The notes beneath the pieces were generated by a model. That model did not search any database, was not told the origin of the DNA, and worked only from the letters and a program-made list of their open reading frames with translations. Below are positions 25,119-33,345 of a stretch of 64,000 nucleotides of DNA, in pieces. Made by a program: the position numbers and the translations under genes. Source of the stretch: JACVRU01 sp040902725 (lineage in GTDB: Bacteria > Actinomycetota > Thermoleophilia > Gaiellales > Gaiellaceae); assembly GCA_040902725.1 (NCBI GenBank), contig JBBDWU010000038.1, positions 186,001-250,000 on the forward strand, written 5' to 3'. Within the stretch, counting starts at the first letter, position 1. Each line of letters opens with the position of its first letter.

Positions 25119-25859
25119 GTGGACACGGGTCTGGCGGGGAAGAGCGTGCTCGTCACCGGCGCCTCGGGCGGGATCGGCGGCGCGTGCGCGCGGGCGTTCA
25201 TGGCCGAGGGAGCGCGCGTGGTCGCGCACTACCACCGCGGCCGCGAGCGGGCAGAGGCGCTCGGCGCCGACCGCGTCGCCGGCGCCGACCTCACCGACGA
25301 GGACGAGGTGGAGGCCTTGTTCGACGGGATCGGGCCGGTGGAGATCTGCGCCGCGGTCGCGGGCGCCTGGCCCCGCGAGGACGTGCCCGTCCGCGATCTG
25401 ACGCTGGAGCGCTGGGAGGAGACGCTGCGCCTGAACTTGACGGCGACCTTCCTGACCGCGCGCGGCTTCCTCCGCCGCGGCGGCCGCACGCTGGTGCTGG
25501 TCGGCTCGACGGCGGGAACCTTCGGCGAGGCCGGTCACGCCGACTACGCGGCTGCGAAGTCGGCGCTCCTCCACGGCCTGCTGCTCAGCCTCAAGAACGA
25601 GGTCGTCCGCGACGACCCGCTCGCGCGCGTGAACGCGGTCGCGCCGGGCTGGACGGAGTCGCCGATGACGCGCGGGCATGTCGACCCCGAGGACGTCAGG
25701 CGCGTCTCGCGGACGATGGCGCTGCGCAAGGTCGCGCAGCCCGAGGACGTCGCGCGCCAGGTCGTCGTCCTCGCCTCCGATCTCCTCTCCGGGCACGTGA
25801 CCGGGCAGGTGGTGACCGTCGCCGGGGGCATGGAGGGCCGGACCGTCCACGAGTCATGA
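25119..25859 (+). CDS. SDR family oxidoreductase (FabG-like)
   Basis: 246 residues, classical SDR: TGASGGIG near residue 14, ADLTDEDEV after the Rossmann strands, AAVAGAWP in place of NNAG, VGSTAGTFGEAGHADYAAAKSAL with catalytic Ser-Tyr-Lys, and LLSGHVTGQVVTVAGGM at the C-terminus, as in FabG-type enzymes. The unusual AVAG for NAG is a mild deviation. The stop overlaps the methyltransferase/MTHFR start (ATGA), so both are translated together. Confidence 0.9.
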   Translation: MDTGLAGKSVLVTGASGGIGGACARAFMAEGARVVAHYHRGRERAEALGADRVAGADLTDEDEVEALFDGIGPVEICAAVAGAWPREDVPVRDLTLERWEETLRLNLTATFLTARGFLRRGGRTLVLVGSTAGTFGEAGHADYAAAKSALLHGLLLSLKNEVVRDDPLARVNAVAPGWTESPMTRGHVDPEDVRRVSRTMALRKVAQPEDVARQVVVLASDLLSGHVTGQVVTVAGGMEGRTVHES

Positions 25860-27655
25860 GCCGCTTCCTCGAACGCCTGGCCTCAGGGCCGCCGATCGTC
25901 GCCGACGGCGGCATGGGCGCGCTGCTCTCGGCCGCCGTGCCGCGGCTGCGGACGCCCGAGGAGGCGAACGTTCGCGCGCCCGACGTCGTCGTCTCCCTGC
26001 ACGTCGGCTACATCAACGCGGGCGCCGAGCTGATCGAGACGAATTCCTTCGGCGCGAACCGCCGGAAGCTCGCGCGCTACTTCCTCGAGGAGGAGGTCGA
26101 GGCGATCAACTCGGGTGCGGTGAAGCTCGCGCGCGAGGCGCGGGAGATGTCGGGGCGGGAGGTCTTCGTCGCCGGCTCGATCGGGCCGCTCGGGGAGCCG
26201 GCGTCGAGCCGGATCCGCGGAGAGCTGTTCTCGGAGCAAGCGTCGATCCTCGAAGGCCGGGGGGCCGACCTCTTCATGATCGAGACCTTCTTCGACCTCG
26301 ACGAGCTCGCGGACGCGATCGAGGCCGTCAAGAGCGTCTCCAGCCTCCCGATCGTCGCGCTGATGACCTTCGACGAGACGGCGGAGACGCTGGCGGGCGT
26401 GCGGGCGGGTGAGGCGGCGGCGCGGCTGGCCGGGCTCGACGTGGCTGCGATCGGCGCCAACCACGGCGCGGGCCTGCTCGCGGCGCTGGCCGCGCTCGAG
26501 GAGATGCGCGCGGACGGCCTGCCGCTCGCCGCGTTGCCCAACATCGGCCTGGCGAGCCTCTCCGGCGGGCGCGTCATCTATCCGCACGCCACGCCCGAGT
26601 ACTTCGCGGAGTTCGCCGCCCACGCGCGCGACCTCGGCGCCCGCGTGATCGGCGGCTGCTGCGGCACGACGCCGACGGAGATCGCCGCGATCCGCGACGC
26701 ACTCCTAGAGGAGCGCCAGGTGCGCGCGCCGCTCGTCTTCGGCGAGCGCGAGCTCGTCATCTCGCTGGGGGAGGAGCAGCGCGAGACCGGGCTCGAGCGC
26801 GCCTTCCGCGAAGGCGAGTGGGTCGTCTCGGTGCAGATCGACCCGCCGCTCGGGGGCAGCAACGCGGGCATGCTCGAGCTGGCCCGGGCGATCGGCGAGA
26901 CGGGCCGCGCCGGCTTCGTCGACGTCAACGACAACGCGACCGCGCGCATCGGGATCAACTCGCTGATGAGCGCCGTCGCAATCGAGCGGGACTGCGGCAT
27001 CGAGACGATTCCGCACCTGACGCCCCGCGACACGACGATCATGGGCCTCCAGTCGGTCCTGCTCGGAGCGCACGCGGAAGGCGTCCGCAACGTCCTCGCC
27101 GTGACGGGCGACCCGCCCGAGGTGGGCGACTACGCGGGGTCTCAGGGCGTGTACCAGATCGACTCGATCGGCCTCACCGACCTGATCACGCGGCTGAACC
27201 GGGGCGAGGACTGGAACGGGCGCGCGATCGACGCGCCCACGAGCTTCTTCGTCGGCGTCGCCGTCAACCCGACCGCGGACGACCTGGAGGTGGAGCTCGA
27301 CCGCTTCCACCAGAAGCTGGAGGTGGGCGCGCGCTTCGCCATGACGCAGCTGCTCTTCGACCTCGAGGCCTACGACCGGTTCCGCGAGCGGCTCGGCGGC
27401 GAGTGGCCGATCCCGGTGCTGTTCGGCGTCGTCCCGGTGACGAGCTACCGCTTCGCACTCCGGCTGCACAACGAGGTGCCGGGGATCGTCGTGCCCGAGT
27501 CGCTCCAGCGGGCGCTCGAGCAGGCCGGCCCGGACGCGCCCAAGGTCGGCTTCGAGCACGCCCGCAAGCTGATCGAAGAGGTGCGCGGCCACGCCGCCGG
27601 CGTCTACGTGATGGCTCCCTTCCGCAAGCCGCTCAGCGTGCTCGAGCTGCTGTAG
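25856..27655 (+). CDS. Homocysteine S-methyltransferase / methylenetetrahydrofolate reductase fusion
   Basis: 599 residues. The N-terminal 285 residues form the homocysteine-binding barrel of the MetH/BHMT type: ADGGMGALLS, GAELIETNSFGANR, and VIGGCCGTTP with the zinc-binding Cys pair. From about 300 on it is methylenetetrahydrofolate reductase (VSVQIDPPLGG, HLTPRDTT, NVLAVTGDPPEVGDY, AMTQLLFD). The fusion, known in various bacteria as YitJ-like, makes methyl-THF and passes the methyl group to homocysteine. It complements the cystathionine enzyme at 2.4 kb. Starts inside the SDR stop codon. Confidence 0.93.
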   Translation: MSRFLERLASGPPIVADGGMGALLSAAVPRLRTPEEANVRAPDVVVSLHVGYINAGAELIETNSFGANRRKLARYFLEEEVEAINSGAVKLAREAREMSGREVFVAGSIGPLGEPASSRIRGELFSEQASILEGRGADLFMIETFFDLDELADAIEAVKSVSSLPIVALMTFDETAETLAGVRAGEAAARLAGLDVAAIGANHGAGLLAALAALEEMRADGLPLAALPNIGLASLSGGRVIYPHATPEYFAEFAAHARDLGARVIGGCCGTTPTEIAAIRDALLEERQVRAPLVFGERELVISLGEEQRETGLERAFREGEWVVSVQIDPPLGGSNAGMLELARAIGETGRAGFVDVNDNATARIGINSLMSAVAIERDCGIETIPHLTPRDTTIMGLQSVLLGAHAEGVRNVLAVTGDPPEVGDYAGSQGVYQIDSIGLTDLITRLNRGEDWNGRAIDAPTSFFVGVAVNPTADDLEVELDRFHQKLEVGARFAMTQLLFDLEAYDRFRERLGGEWPIPVLFGVVPVTSYRFALRLHNEVPGIVVPESLQRALEQAGPDAPKVGFEHARKLIEEVRGHAAGVYVMAPFRKPLSVLELL

Positions 27656-27685
27656 CCGAAATCGGCACAGAGCCGGCACAGACAC

Positions 27686-27727
27686 GTGGGGCAAAGAGGC
27701 CTACCCTTTGCCCCACCCAAAGGGTGG
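27686..27727. terminator. Bidirectional hairpin cluster between convergent genes
   Basis: GTGGGGCAAAG (27686-27696) pairs perfectly with CTTTGCCCCAC (27706-27716) around a 9-nt loop. A second, overlapping inverted repeat, CCACCC-AAA-GGGTGG, follows immediately (27713-27727). It separates the plus-strand methionine gene from the minus-strand protease gene. Confidence 0.65.
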
Positions 27728-27752
27728 GGGGAGGAGGTGGGGACCCTCCGCG

Positions 27753-28886
27753 CTACGCGCAGCGGCCCGTCGAAACCGGCCCGCGGGCGCGATCGAGCGC
27801 CGCTTCGACGATCTCCGGCGGCACGCCGTAGCCGCCGCGGGCCCCGACGCGGGCGGCGAAGACCGTCGTTGCCACCTCGCCCTCCGCGGTGACCCCGGGC
27901 CCGCCGGAGTTCCCGTGCCGGACGTTGCCGCGCAGGCTCGTCACCGTGCGGCGAACGGGGCCACGGCCGTAGGCGTTCTCCGCGATCACCGAGACAGTCC
28001 GGCCGAGCCGCGCCGCCGTCGCGTCGAACGGCCCGTTCTCGGGGTAGCCGAGGATGGCGACGCTCTCGCCGGCGTCCGGGTTGGTCATCGGCAGCGGCCG
28101 AGCCCGGAGGCCGCGAACGCGCAGCACCGCAATGTCGTTCTTCGCGTCGAAGGCGACCGTCCGCGCGCGCAGCCGCTCGCCGGAACCGGCGCCGAGCTCG
28201 ATCGTCGTGTCCCGCTGGCCCGCGACCACGTGCGCCGCGGTGACGACGAGCTGCGGGCGCGCGACCCAGCCGCTTCCCGAGACCGCGAGACCGCACGCCG
28301 TGCCGAGCACGCGGACGACGCTCGGCGCGGCGTCGCCGACCCCCGGGCGGGCAAGGACCTCGGGATCGGGCCGCTGACTCGGAAGCGCCGGGCCCGCGAT
28401 CGACGGGAACGGGTCGACCCGCTCGATCGCGGCCATGATCCGGGAGGGCGGCACGAGCCGGTTCAGCTCCGTCAGCACCAGCGACTCCTGCACGGCCCGC
28501 CGGCCCTCGCGCTGGCCCGGAAGGTGGAGCGCGACCGCGCCGCCGATCCAGACGAGCGCGAGGCCGGCCGCCGCCCCGACGCCGAGACCCCCGAGCGAGT
28601 CCAGCGTCCGCAGCGGCGGCAGGGCCAGGGCGCTCCGCAGCGAGCCGCCGGCCATCGTCCCGACCGTCTCGAGCAGCACGGCGCCGACGGCCGCGCCTCC
28701 GAGGCCGACGAGCGGCGTGAAGGGGGAGTCGCCGCCGGGGAGGATGTGCGGCGCGACCCTCGCTCCGACGTAGGCGCCGACCACCACGCCGGCCAGCGAG
28801 AGCGCGCTGGCAAGCAGACCCTTGCGGAAGCCGAAGAAGCCGGCGATGGCGATCACCGCCACCGCGATCCAGTCGACGCGGGTCAC
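27753..28886 (-). CDS. MarP-like membrane serine protease (CvpA + trypsin domains)
   Basis: 377 residues. The first 150 residues are a CvpA/colicin V-type membrane domain with four hydrophobic segments. The rest is a trypsin-fold protease: LVVTAAHVVAG (catalytic His), AKNDIAVLRV (Asp), RHGNSGGPG (Ser), and CGLAVSGSGWVAR at the domain start. This is the architecture of mycobacterial MarP, a protease important for acid and oxidative stress tolerance, acting outside the membrane. GTG start with -10 box TAGGTT 6 nt upstream. Confidence 0.92.
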   Translation of the reverse strand: MTRVDWIAVAVIAIAGFFGFRKGLLASALSLAGVVVGAYVGARVAPHILPGGDSPFTPLVGLGGAAVGAVLLETVGTMAGGSLRSALALPPLRTLDSLGGLGVGAAAGLALVWIGGAVALHLPGQREGRRAVQESLVLTELNRLVPPSRIMAAIERVDPFPSIAGPALPSQRPDPEVLARPGVGDAAPSVVRVLGTACGLAVSGSGWVARPQLVVTAAHVVAGQRDTTIELGAGSGERLRARTVAFDAKNDIAVLRVRGLRARPLPMTNPDAGESVAILGYPENGPFDATAARLGRTVSVIAENAYGRGPVRRTVTSLRGNVRHGNSGGPGVTAEGEVATTVFAARVGARGGYGVPPEIVEAALDRARGPVSTGRCA

Positions 28887-28933
28887 GCCCGCAACCTAAC
28901 CGCCCGCCGCGATCGGCGCTCCCGCTCGGCGGC

Positions 28934-28939
28934 TACAAT
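28934..28939 (+). promoter_or_regulatory. -10 box (TACAAT) of tRNA-Asp
   Basis: TACAAT sits 12 nt before the mature tRNA 5' end. I see no good -35 box. Confidence 0.5.
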
Positions 28940-28951
28940 GGCCCGGCTCCA

Positions 28952-29026
<75 letters not shown>

Positions 29027-29031
29027 CTCTC

Positions 29032-29081
29032 GAAGCTCCTGCACACACCGCGATTCAGTCGGGCGCTGATGCAGGAGCTTC
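29032..29081. repeat. 12-bp inverted repeat just inside the array
   Basis: GAAGCTCCTGCA (29032-29043) is repeated inverted as TGCAGGAGCTTC (29070-29081), 26-nt spacer, starting 6 nt after the tRNA. It could be a terminator for the tRNA or a recombinase/excisionase arm site. Confidence 0.5.
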
Positions 29082-29100
29082 ACCGCATTGGTGGCGGCGT

Positions 29101-29118
29101 TGGAACGCTTTTGGAGCA
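29101..29118 (+). repeat. TGGAACG motif, left end
   Basis: TGGAACG at 29101 and the degenerate TGGAGCA 11 bp later. In one frame the DNA reads LERFWST, like the VERxWNAA readings at other cassette ends. Confidence 0.4.
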
Positions 29119-29176
29119 CCGGCGACGACGGCCACGCCCGTTTGAGCCGCTGCCGTCTGGCACTAGGCTCTGATCC

Positions 29177-29340
29177 ATGACTGAACTCGCCGAACTCGAG
29201 CGGCGACTGTGGGCCGCGGCCGATGCGCTGCGCGCGAACTCCAGCCTGACGCCCGCGGAGTACCGCGGGCCCGTGCTCGGGCTGATCTTCCTCGCGTTCG
29301 CGGAGCACCGCTTCGACGAGCTCCGGCCCGAGCGTGGTGT
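29177..29340 (+). pseudogene. hsdM: 5' fragment of type I restriction methyltransferase gene hsdM
   Basis: From ATG 29177 about 53 residues match the HsdM N-terminal helical domain: LAELERRLWAAADALRANS then VLGLIFLAFAEHRFDELRPE. After about 29335 the likeness ends and the frame becomes low-complexity Arg-rich sequence with a different reading further on. The methyltransferase catalytic domain (NPPF) is absent, so no activity is expected. TAGGCT sits 7 nt before the ATG, so the leaderless promoter is retained. No hsdS or hsdR is present nearby. Confidence 0.7.
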
Positions 29341-29457
29341 GGCCGCCCGGCGGCGGCGACCGTCCTCTGTACGTCGGCGTGGCCGGTTCTTAGGCGCGCC
29401 GAAGACCATGGGGACCTCTGACGCTTCGGCTTCCGGCGGTCGCTGCGGGCGGCCGAA

Positions 29458-29757
29458 CTACTTGCGCTCGAACAACACCGCCTTGATGTCGGTGTCGCCG
29501 ATGTTCTCGACGCGATGCGTCCAGGGTTCGTGCTTCATCGCGTGCCCGTCGGGCATCTCCAGCTCGACGGATTCACCGTCGGGAAGATGGACGCGGAGCT
29601 TGCCCCCGCTGATGAAGTAGACCATCTCGTCCGGGTGAGAGTGCTCGATATCGCTCGTTCCCGCCGGGAGCGTCATCTCGACGAGCCGGTAGTCCCCGTC
29701 CTCGAGGAGCAGGCGGTAGTTGTCTGGAGATACCTCGATCGGATCCTTGTAGTCCAT
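29458..29757 (-). CDS. Single-domain cupin protein
   Basis: 99 residues forming one cupin barrel: the first motif is SDIEHSHPDEMVYFISGG (His-x-His ... Glu) and the second DGHAMKHEPWTHRVENIG (His). A small metal-binding or sensor-type cupin; substrate unknown. ATG 29757 is preceded on its strand by AAGGAAGGCGAGG, a good ribosome binding site. It is intact, unlike its cassette neighbour hsdM. Confidence 0.88.
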   Translation of the reverse strand: MDYKDPIEVSPDNYRLLLEDGDYRLVEMTLPAGTSDIEHSHPDEMVYFISGGKLRVHLPDGESVELEMPDGHAMKHEPWTHRVENIGDTDIKAVLFERK

Positions 29758-29984
29758 CCTCGCCTTCCTTTGCGATCGCTCCCGATTTAGGGCCGACCTT
29801 ACCTCCCCGAGTCGGCGGGGGCAACCGACGGATCCCGCCGGAGCCGCTAGAGATCAAGGAACCTGTCGACGAGCCGCATCGGCATGCGGCGGTCGCCGTC
29901 GCGCGGGAACTGCTCGCGTGGGCTGGCCGCCAGAGCGACGTCAGCGTCACCTACGGCACCGGCCGAACGTCGCGGTCGGCGCAC

Positions 29985-30302
29985 GTGAAGCTGCACCGAG
30001 ACGGGCAGGTGGCTTCGACGGCGTTCTTCATCAGCTCGGACGGGTCGCTCCTCATCCCGTTCAGCTACATGGGCGACCGGCCACCGTTCGGCAAGAGCCG
30101 CCAGATGCGCGACGAGCTGCGCCGGAGAATCGACGCGGTTCCGGGCGCAGCCGTACCAACGGAAGAGGAGCGCGAGAACCTAACCTTGCGCCCCGAGCTC
30201 TTGGCCGATACGCACGTCCGGGAAGCAATCAACGCGGCTTTCGAGTGGGCGTTCGAACAGGCACGCCAGGCACAGCACGAACCAGCCCCGCGATCTGAGT
30301 AG
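29985..30302 (+). CDS. Hypothetical protein, possibly 5'-truncated
   Basis: 105 residues from GTG 29985: HVKLHRDGQVASTAFFISSD and SYMGDRPPFGKSRQMRDELR suggest a beta-rich then helical small domain, ending with a helix (HVREAINAAFEWAFEQARQA). The same frame stays open for more than 180 nt upstream and reads like protein (DEPHRHAAVAVARELLAWAG), but I see no start codon there, so the N-terminus may have been lost when the cassette formed. No family recognised. Confidence 0.5.
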   Translation: MKLHRDGQVASTAFFISSDGSLLIPFSYMGDRPPFGKSRQMRDELRRRIDAVPGAAVPTEEERENLTLRPELLADTHVREAINAAFEWAFEQARQAQHEPAPRSE

Positions 30303-30389
30303 TAGAAGCGGCCGCTACGCCGACTGACGCGACACTGCGCAGGAACGCTATCGGCCCTCTCCCCAAAAGAGCGGCTCTGCCTCGCCCGA

Positions 30390-30407
30390 TGGAACGTTCG
30401 TGGAACG
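30390..30407 (+). repeat. Double TGGAACG motif, cassette 1 right end
   Basis: TGGAACG at 30390 and 30401 (11-bp period), 127 bp before the next att copy. One frame reads MERSWNAA. Confidence 0.5.
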
Positions 30408-30516
30408 CAGCGGCGGTAACCAGCGGCGAACAACCGCAACTCGAACCCGTCGCAGAAGCGCCTCAGTAGCTACTAACGGCGACCCACGAGCACCGACGGC
30501 AAGCGGCAGCGCGGAA

Positions 30517-30559
30517 CTGTCACGCCGGAGGTCGCGGGTTCGAGTCCCGTCGCTCCCGT
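30517..30559 (+). repeat. att repeat copy 1
   Basis: Identical over 43 nt to the tRNA-Asp copy; the base before CTGTCAC differs (A instead of C), so identity starts at the anticodon loop. Confidence 0.9.
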
Positions 30560-30772
30560 CCTGGAAACCCGCCCGCCAAGCGGGGCTTTCTCCTGCTCGG
30601 GTGGCGTCGCGCTGCCAGGTCCGGCGCTTTGGCAAGTCGATTGGCAAGACGGCGCACAGCCGCTGACGGCTCGTGGACGCTCCTCACGCAGAATTCCACC
30701 GGCGGCCGCCGCTCCGCCTGTGTCAACGTCCCCTGCGAGGACGATGCCGAGAAGCGCTGGGTCGAGCGCGGG

Positions 30773-31532
30773 TCAGAGCTCGAGCGTCATCCCGACCGTG
30801 CTCTGAACGAACGCGTCCGGGAACCGCGCCGCGAGCTGGTGCACGGCCTTCCAGCCGGTGCAGTGCGCCGGCACGAGCAGCGCCGGGGCGAGCTCGTCGA
30901 AGGCGGCCACCGTCGGAGGGATGATCGCCTCGAACATCGGCCCGCTCAGGTGGAAGCCCCCGACGATACCCGCGACCTTTCGCTCGCCCGTCAGCTTCTG
31001 GACACAACGGACCGTGTTCACGATCCCGGCGTGGCCGCAGCCGCTGATCACGAGCAGGCCGCGGTCTCGGACGCGAAGGGCCAGCGCTTGGTCGTCGAGA
31101 ATGAGCGGATCCGGCTCCCAGCTGTCGCGGAGCGCTTCGTGCCCCTGGAAGCCCGTCTCGAACTCCGTCGTCCGGTCGACCTCGCCGGTGATCAACACGG
31201 AGTTGTCGAGCAGGAACGACGGCCGCCGCTCCTCCACGATCTCGAAGCCGGCGCCTTCCCGGGGAGACGCCCGTGTCGAACAGCAGCGTGCGCTCCCGCC
31301 CGCCCTTCTCGACCCGCACGAGCGCGGAGAAGCCGGGCTCGGCGATGAGCGCGTCCGGAACGCCGTCGGGGACAAGCGGCGTCACGACGCGCGGCGCGCC
31401 ACCGGCAAGCGCCTTCGGCCAGCTGAGCCGCGTCACCGGAGCCTGGTCGGGGATCAGCGGATCCGTGACGTTGTCCATCAGGATCGTGACGCGGACGCTG
31501 TCGACCGGCTCGAGCCCAATCTCTTGCGGCAT
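30773..31532 (-). pseudogene. Metallo-beta-lactamase-fold hydrolase with internal deletion
   Basis: The frame from ATG 31532 gives a normal N-terminus (MDNVTDPLIP, RERTLLFDTGVSPG) up to about 31260. The rest of the protein continues in another frame as EGAGFEIVEERRPSFLLDNS to ISGCGHAGIVNTV and VPAHCTGWKAVHQLA, stop at 30773. Between the two parts the region that should hold the HxHxDH metal motif is missing. The family is the DHPS-synthase-like/7,8-dihydropterin MBL group. The double defect (deletion plus shift) makes an active product unlikely. Confidence 0.75.
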
Positions 31533-31559
31533 ACCGGCGACCCTAGATAATGAGCGGCA

Positions 31560-32231
31560 ATGGCGCTACCGCCCGGCCAGCGTGTCCATGCCGGTCCGAT
31601 GCCCCGCTTCGGGCTCGATGCGTACCTGAAGCGCCGCGCAGTGACGCCGCCCGACTTCAAGCTCCACATCGACGGGGATGTCGAGCAGGCGCTCGAACTT
31701 ACCCCGGATGAGATCTTCGCCGTTCGCACGGAGCTGCTGTCCGACTTGCACTGCGTGACCACCTGGAGCGCCGTGGGGTTGCGCTGGTCCGGGAGGCCGT
31801 TTCGGTCGTTCTGGGAGGAGGTGGTCCTCCCGCACGCGCGGCCCTACGCCGGCGTGGCGTACCTGCGGATCCGAGGGCTCGACGGCTATGCCGCGACGAT
31901 CCCGCTCGAAGAAGCGCTCCACGAAGACACGTTCTTGGCGGATCGTCTCGACGGTCAACCTCTCGGGGATCACGGCGCGCCGCTTCGGCTCGTGCTACCC
32001 CAGCTCTACGCTTACAAGAGCGTCAAGCACGTCCGTCGGATCGAGGCAACGGTGACGCCGCTCCGTCCCAGCGCAGGACGGCTGCTCGGCCATCCGCGCG
32101 GGCGCGTCGACCTCGAAGAGCGGAGCGGCGTAGGAGCCCAGAGATTCTTCCGCGGGCTCTATCGACTGCTCTTGCCCGTGTTCCTGTGGCGAGCGCGGTC
32201 GCTGTCCGCGCGACGCCGGCCGCTGGCATGA
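31560..32231 (+). CDS. Molybdopterin-dependent oxidoreductase (sulfite-oxidase fold)
   Basis: 223 residues. LHCVTTWSAVGLRWSGRPFRS contains the molybdenum-ligating Cys and the usual WSGRPF-like turn; LRGLDGYAATIPLEEAL is present in slightly different form (LRIRGLDGY), followed by LADRLDGQPLGDHGAPLRLV and YAYKSVKHV, all hallmarks of the oxidoreductase molybdopterin-binding domain. No twin-arginine signal at the N-terminus, so it is probably cytoplasmic or membrane-associated through the Arg-rich tail. Natural substrate unknown. It looks intact and diverges from the broken hydrolase in the same cassette. Confidence 0.82.
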   Translation: MALPPGQRVHAGPMPRFGLDAYLKRRAVTPPDFKLHIDGDVEQALELTPDEIFAVRTELLSDLHCVTTWSAVGLRWSGRPFRSFWEEVVLPHARPYAGVAYLRIRGLDGYAATIPLEEALHEDTFLADRLDGQPLGDHGAPLRLVLPQLYAYKSVKHVRRIEATVTPLRPSAGRLLGHPRGRVDLEERSGVGAQRFFRGLYRLLLPVFLWRARSLSARRRPLA

Positions 32232-32386
32232 ACTGCCGCAGCCATTCGAGCATGGCGACCGATGACACGCCCGCTCTGTCGCCCGGCCAGCATCGCTCGG
32301 AGGGCCGCCGACCAACGTCGGCGAGCGGTCGCCGCCTGATTCGTCGAATGGCGGCGCAGCGGCTGGGCTAAACCGTTCAGGCCCAC

Positions 32387-32429
32387 CTGTCACGCCGGAG
32401 GTCGCGGGTTCGAGTCCCGTCGCTCCCGT
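32387..32429 (+). repeat. att repeat copy 2
   Basis: Identical to the tRNA-Asp copy over 43 nt. Confidence 0.9.
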
Positions 32430-32686
32430 TCTTCAGAGTGCCTGCAGACAGGCATCGAGTGTTGCCTGAATAGGCGCTTTCCGGTCGAGTCCCGGTCAAG
32501 CATCTTCCTGTCGCCTCAGAAACGCCTTCCGGACGAAGGTCTGCGTGCCTGGGTGCCATATGTCCTCCGCAGACAAGGGAATGGAAAGGCCCCGCACGCC
32601 GCCCCGCTGACCACCCGCGCCCGGTCCAGCGCCCTGGGCGCGGACGAAAGCCGCTCCGGAGTGTCACCCATCTCTCGTCCCTTTCT

Positions 32687-33272
32687 CTAGCCTTGGCCGA
32701 TCATGATCCCGACGCTCGCGATCACTGCACCGCCGAGGGTCACCTTTACGAGCGAGCGCGCGAGGCCGACCTGCAGATAGCGCCCGCGAATCCACGCGGT
32801 CGCGAGCAGCTCAACCGCGACGAGGACATAGGCGACCGTCAACGCCGTTCCGACGTCGGAGATCACGAACGGCACGGCGTGAAAGGCGCCGCCCACGAAG
32901 GTCGCGACGCCGGTGATCAGCCCGCGGCTGAGCGCGGCGCCGCGGCCGGTCAGCGCTCCGTCGTCGGACAGCGCCTCGGAGAGACCCATCGGGATGGCGG
33001 CGCCGAACGCGGCAACGAGTCCGACCAGCAACGCCGCGCGCGATCCCGCGAGGTACGCAGCGGCGAAGATCGGCGCGAGTGTCGAGAAGGGTGCCGTCGA
33101 TCAGACCGATCAACGACGGTTGAACGATCTGGAGCTGGCGCTTCCGCTCGTCGGCCGCGCGCCAGCGCGCGTCGAAGACTCGCGAGAGCGACGACGCGAC
33201 CGCGTAGACGCGCCGTACGCCGTTGCTGCGTCCGCCCACATCGCCCACGCGTCCGACGATACGCGGCGGCAA
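32687..33272 (-). pseudogene. VIT1/CCC1-like membrane transporter with frameshift
   Basis: One frame gives FDARWRAADERKRQLQIVQ and PSLIGLIDGTL; one base too many near 33085-33093 then shifts it, and another frame continues with STLAPIFAAAYLAG, IPMGLSEALSDDGALTGRG and LVKVTLGGAVIASVGIMIG to the stop at 32687. The assembled protein is a CCC1/VIT1-type ferrous iron/manganese transporter relative of about 175 residues. A single-base error in the draft could also explain the shift. The start codon is not clear. Confidence 0.6.
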
Positions 33273-33333
33273 ACCATGCTCGTGACGAAAAGCGGCCCTT
33301 ACCCTGTCGGCCTGGCTCGCCGGCGCTGCGGCT

Positions 33334-33339
33334 TAGGAT
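33334..33339 (+). promoter_or_regulatory. Leaderless -10 box (TAGGAT)
   Basis: TAGGAT-CGGCGC-GTG: 6 nt before the serine hydrolase start. Shows that an island gene carries the same promoter style as the chromosome. Confidence 0.5.
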
Positions 33340-33345
33340 CGGCGC

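Noticed and set aside
27656..27752. Small RNA gene between the MTHFR fusion and the protease
   Set aside because: The structure is adequately explained by overlapping terminator hairpins between convergent genes.
30400..30666. Open frame across att copy 1
   Set aside because: Its codons come from the TGGAACG motif region and the tRNA-derived repeat; no protein likeness.
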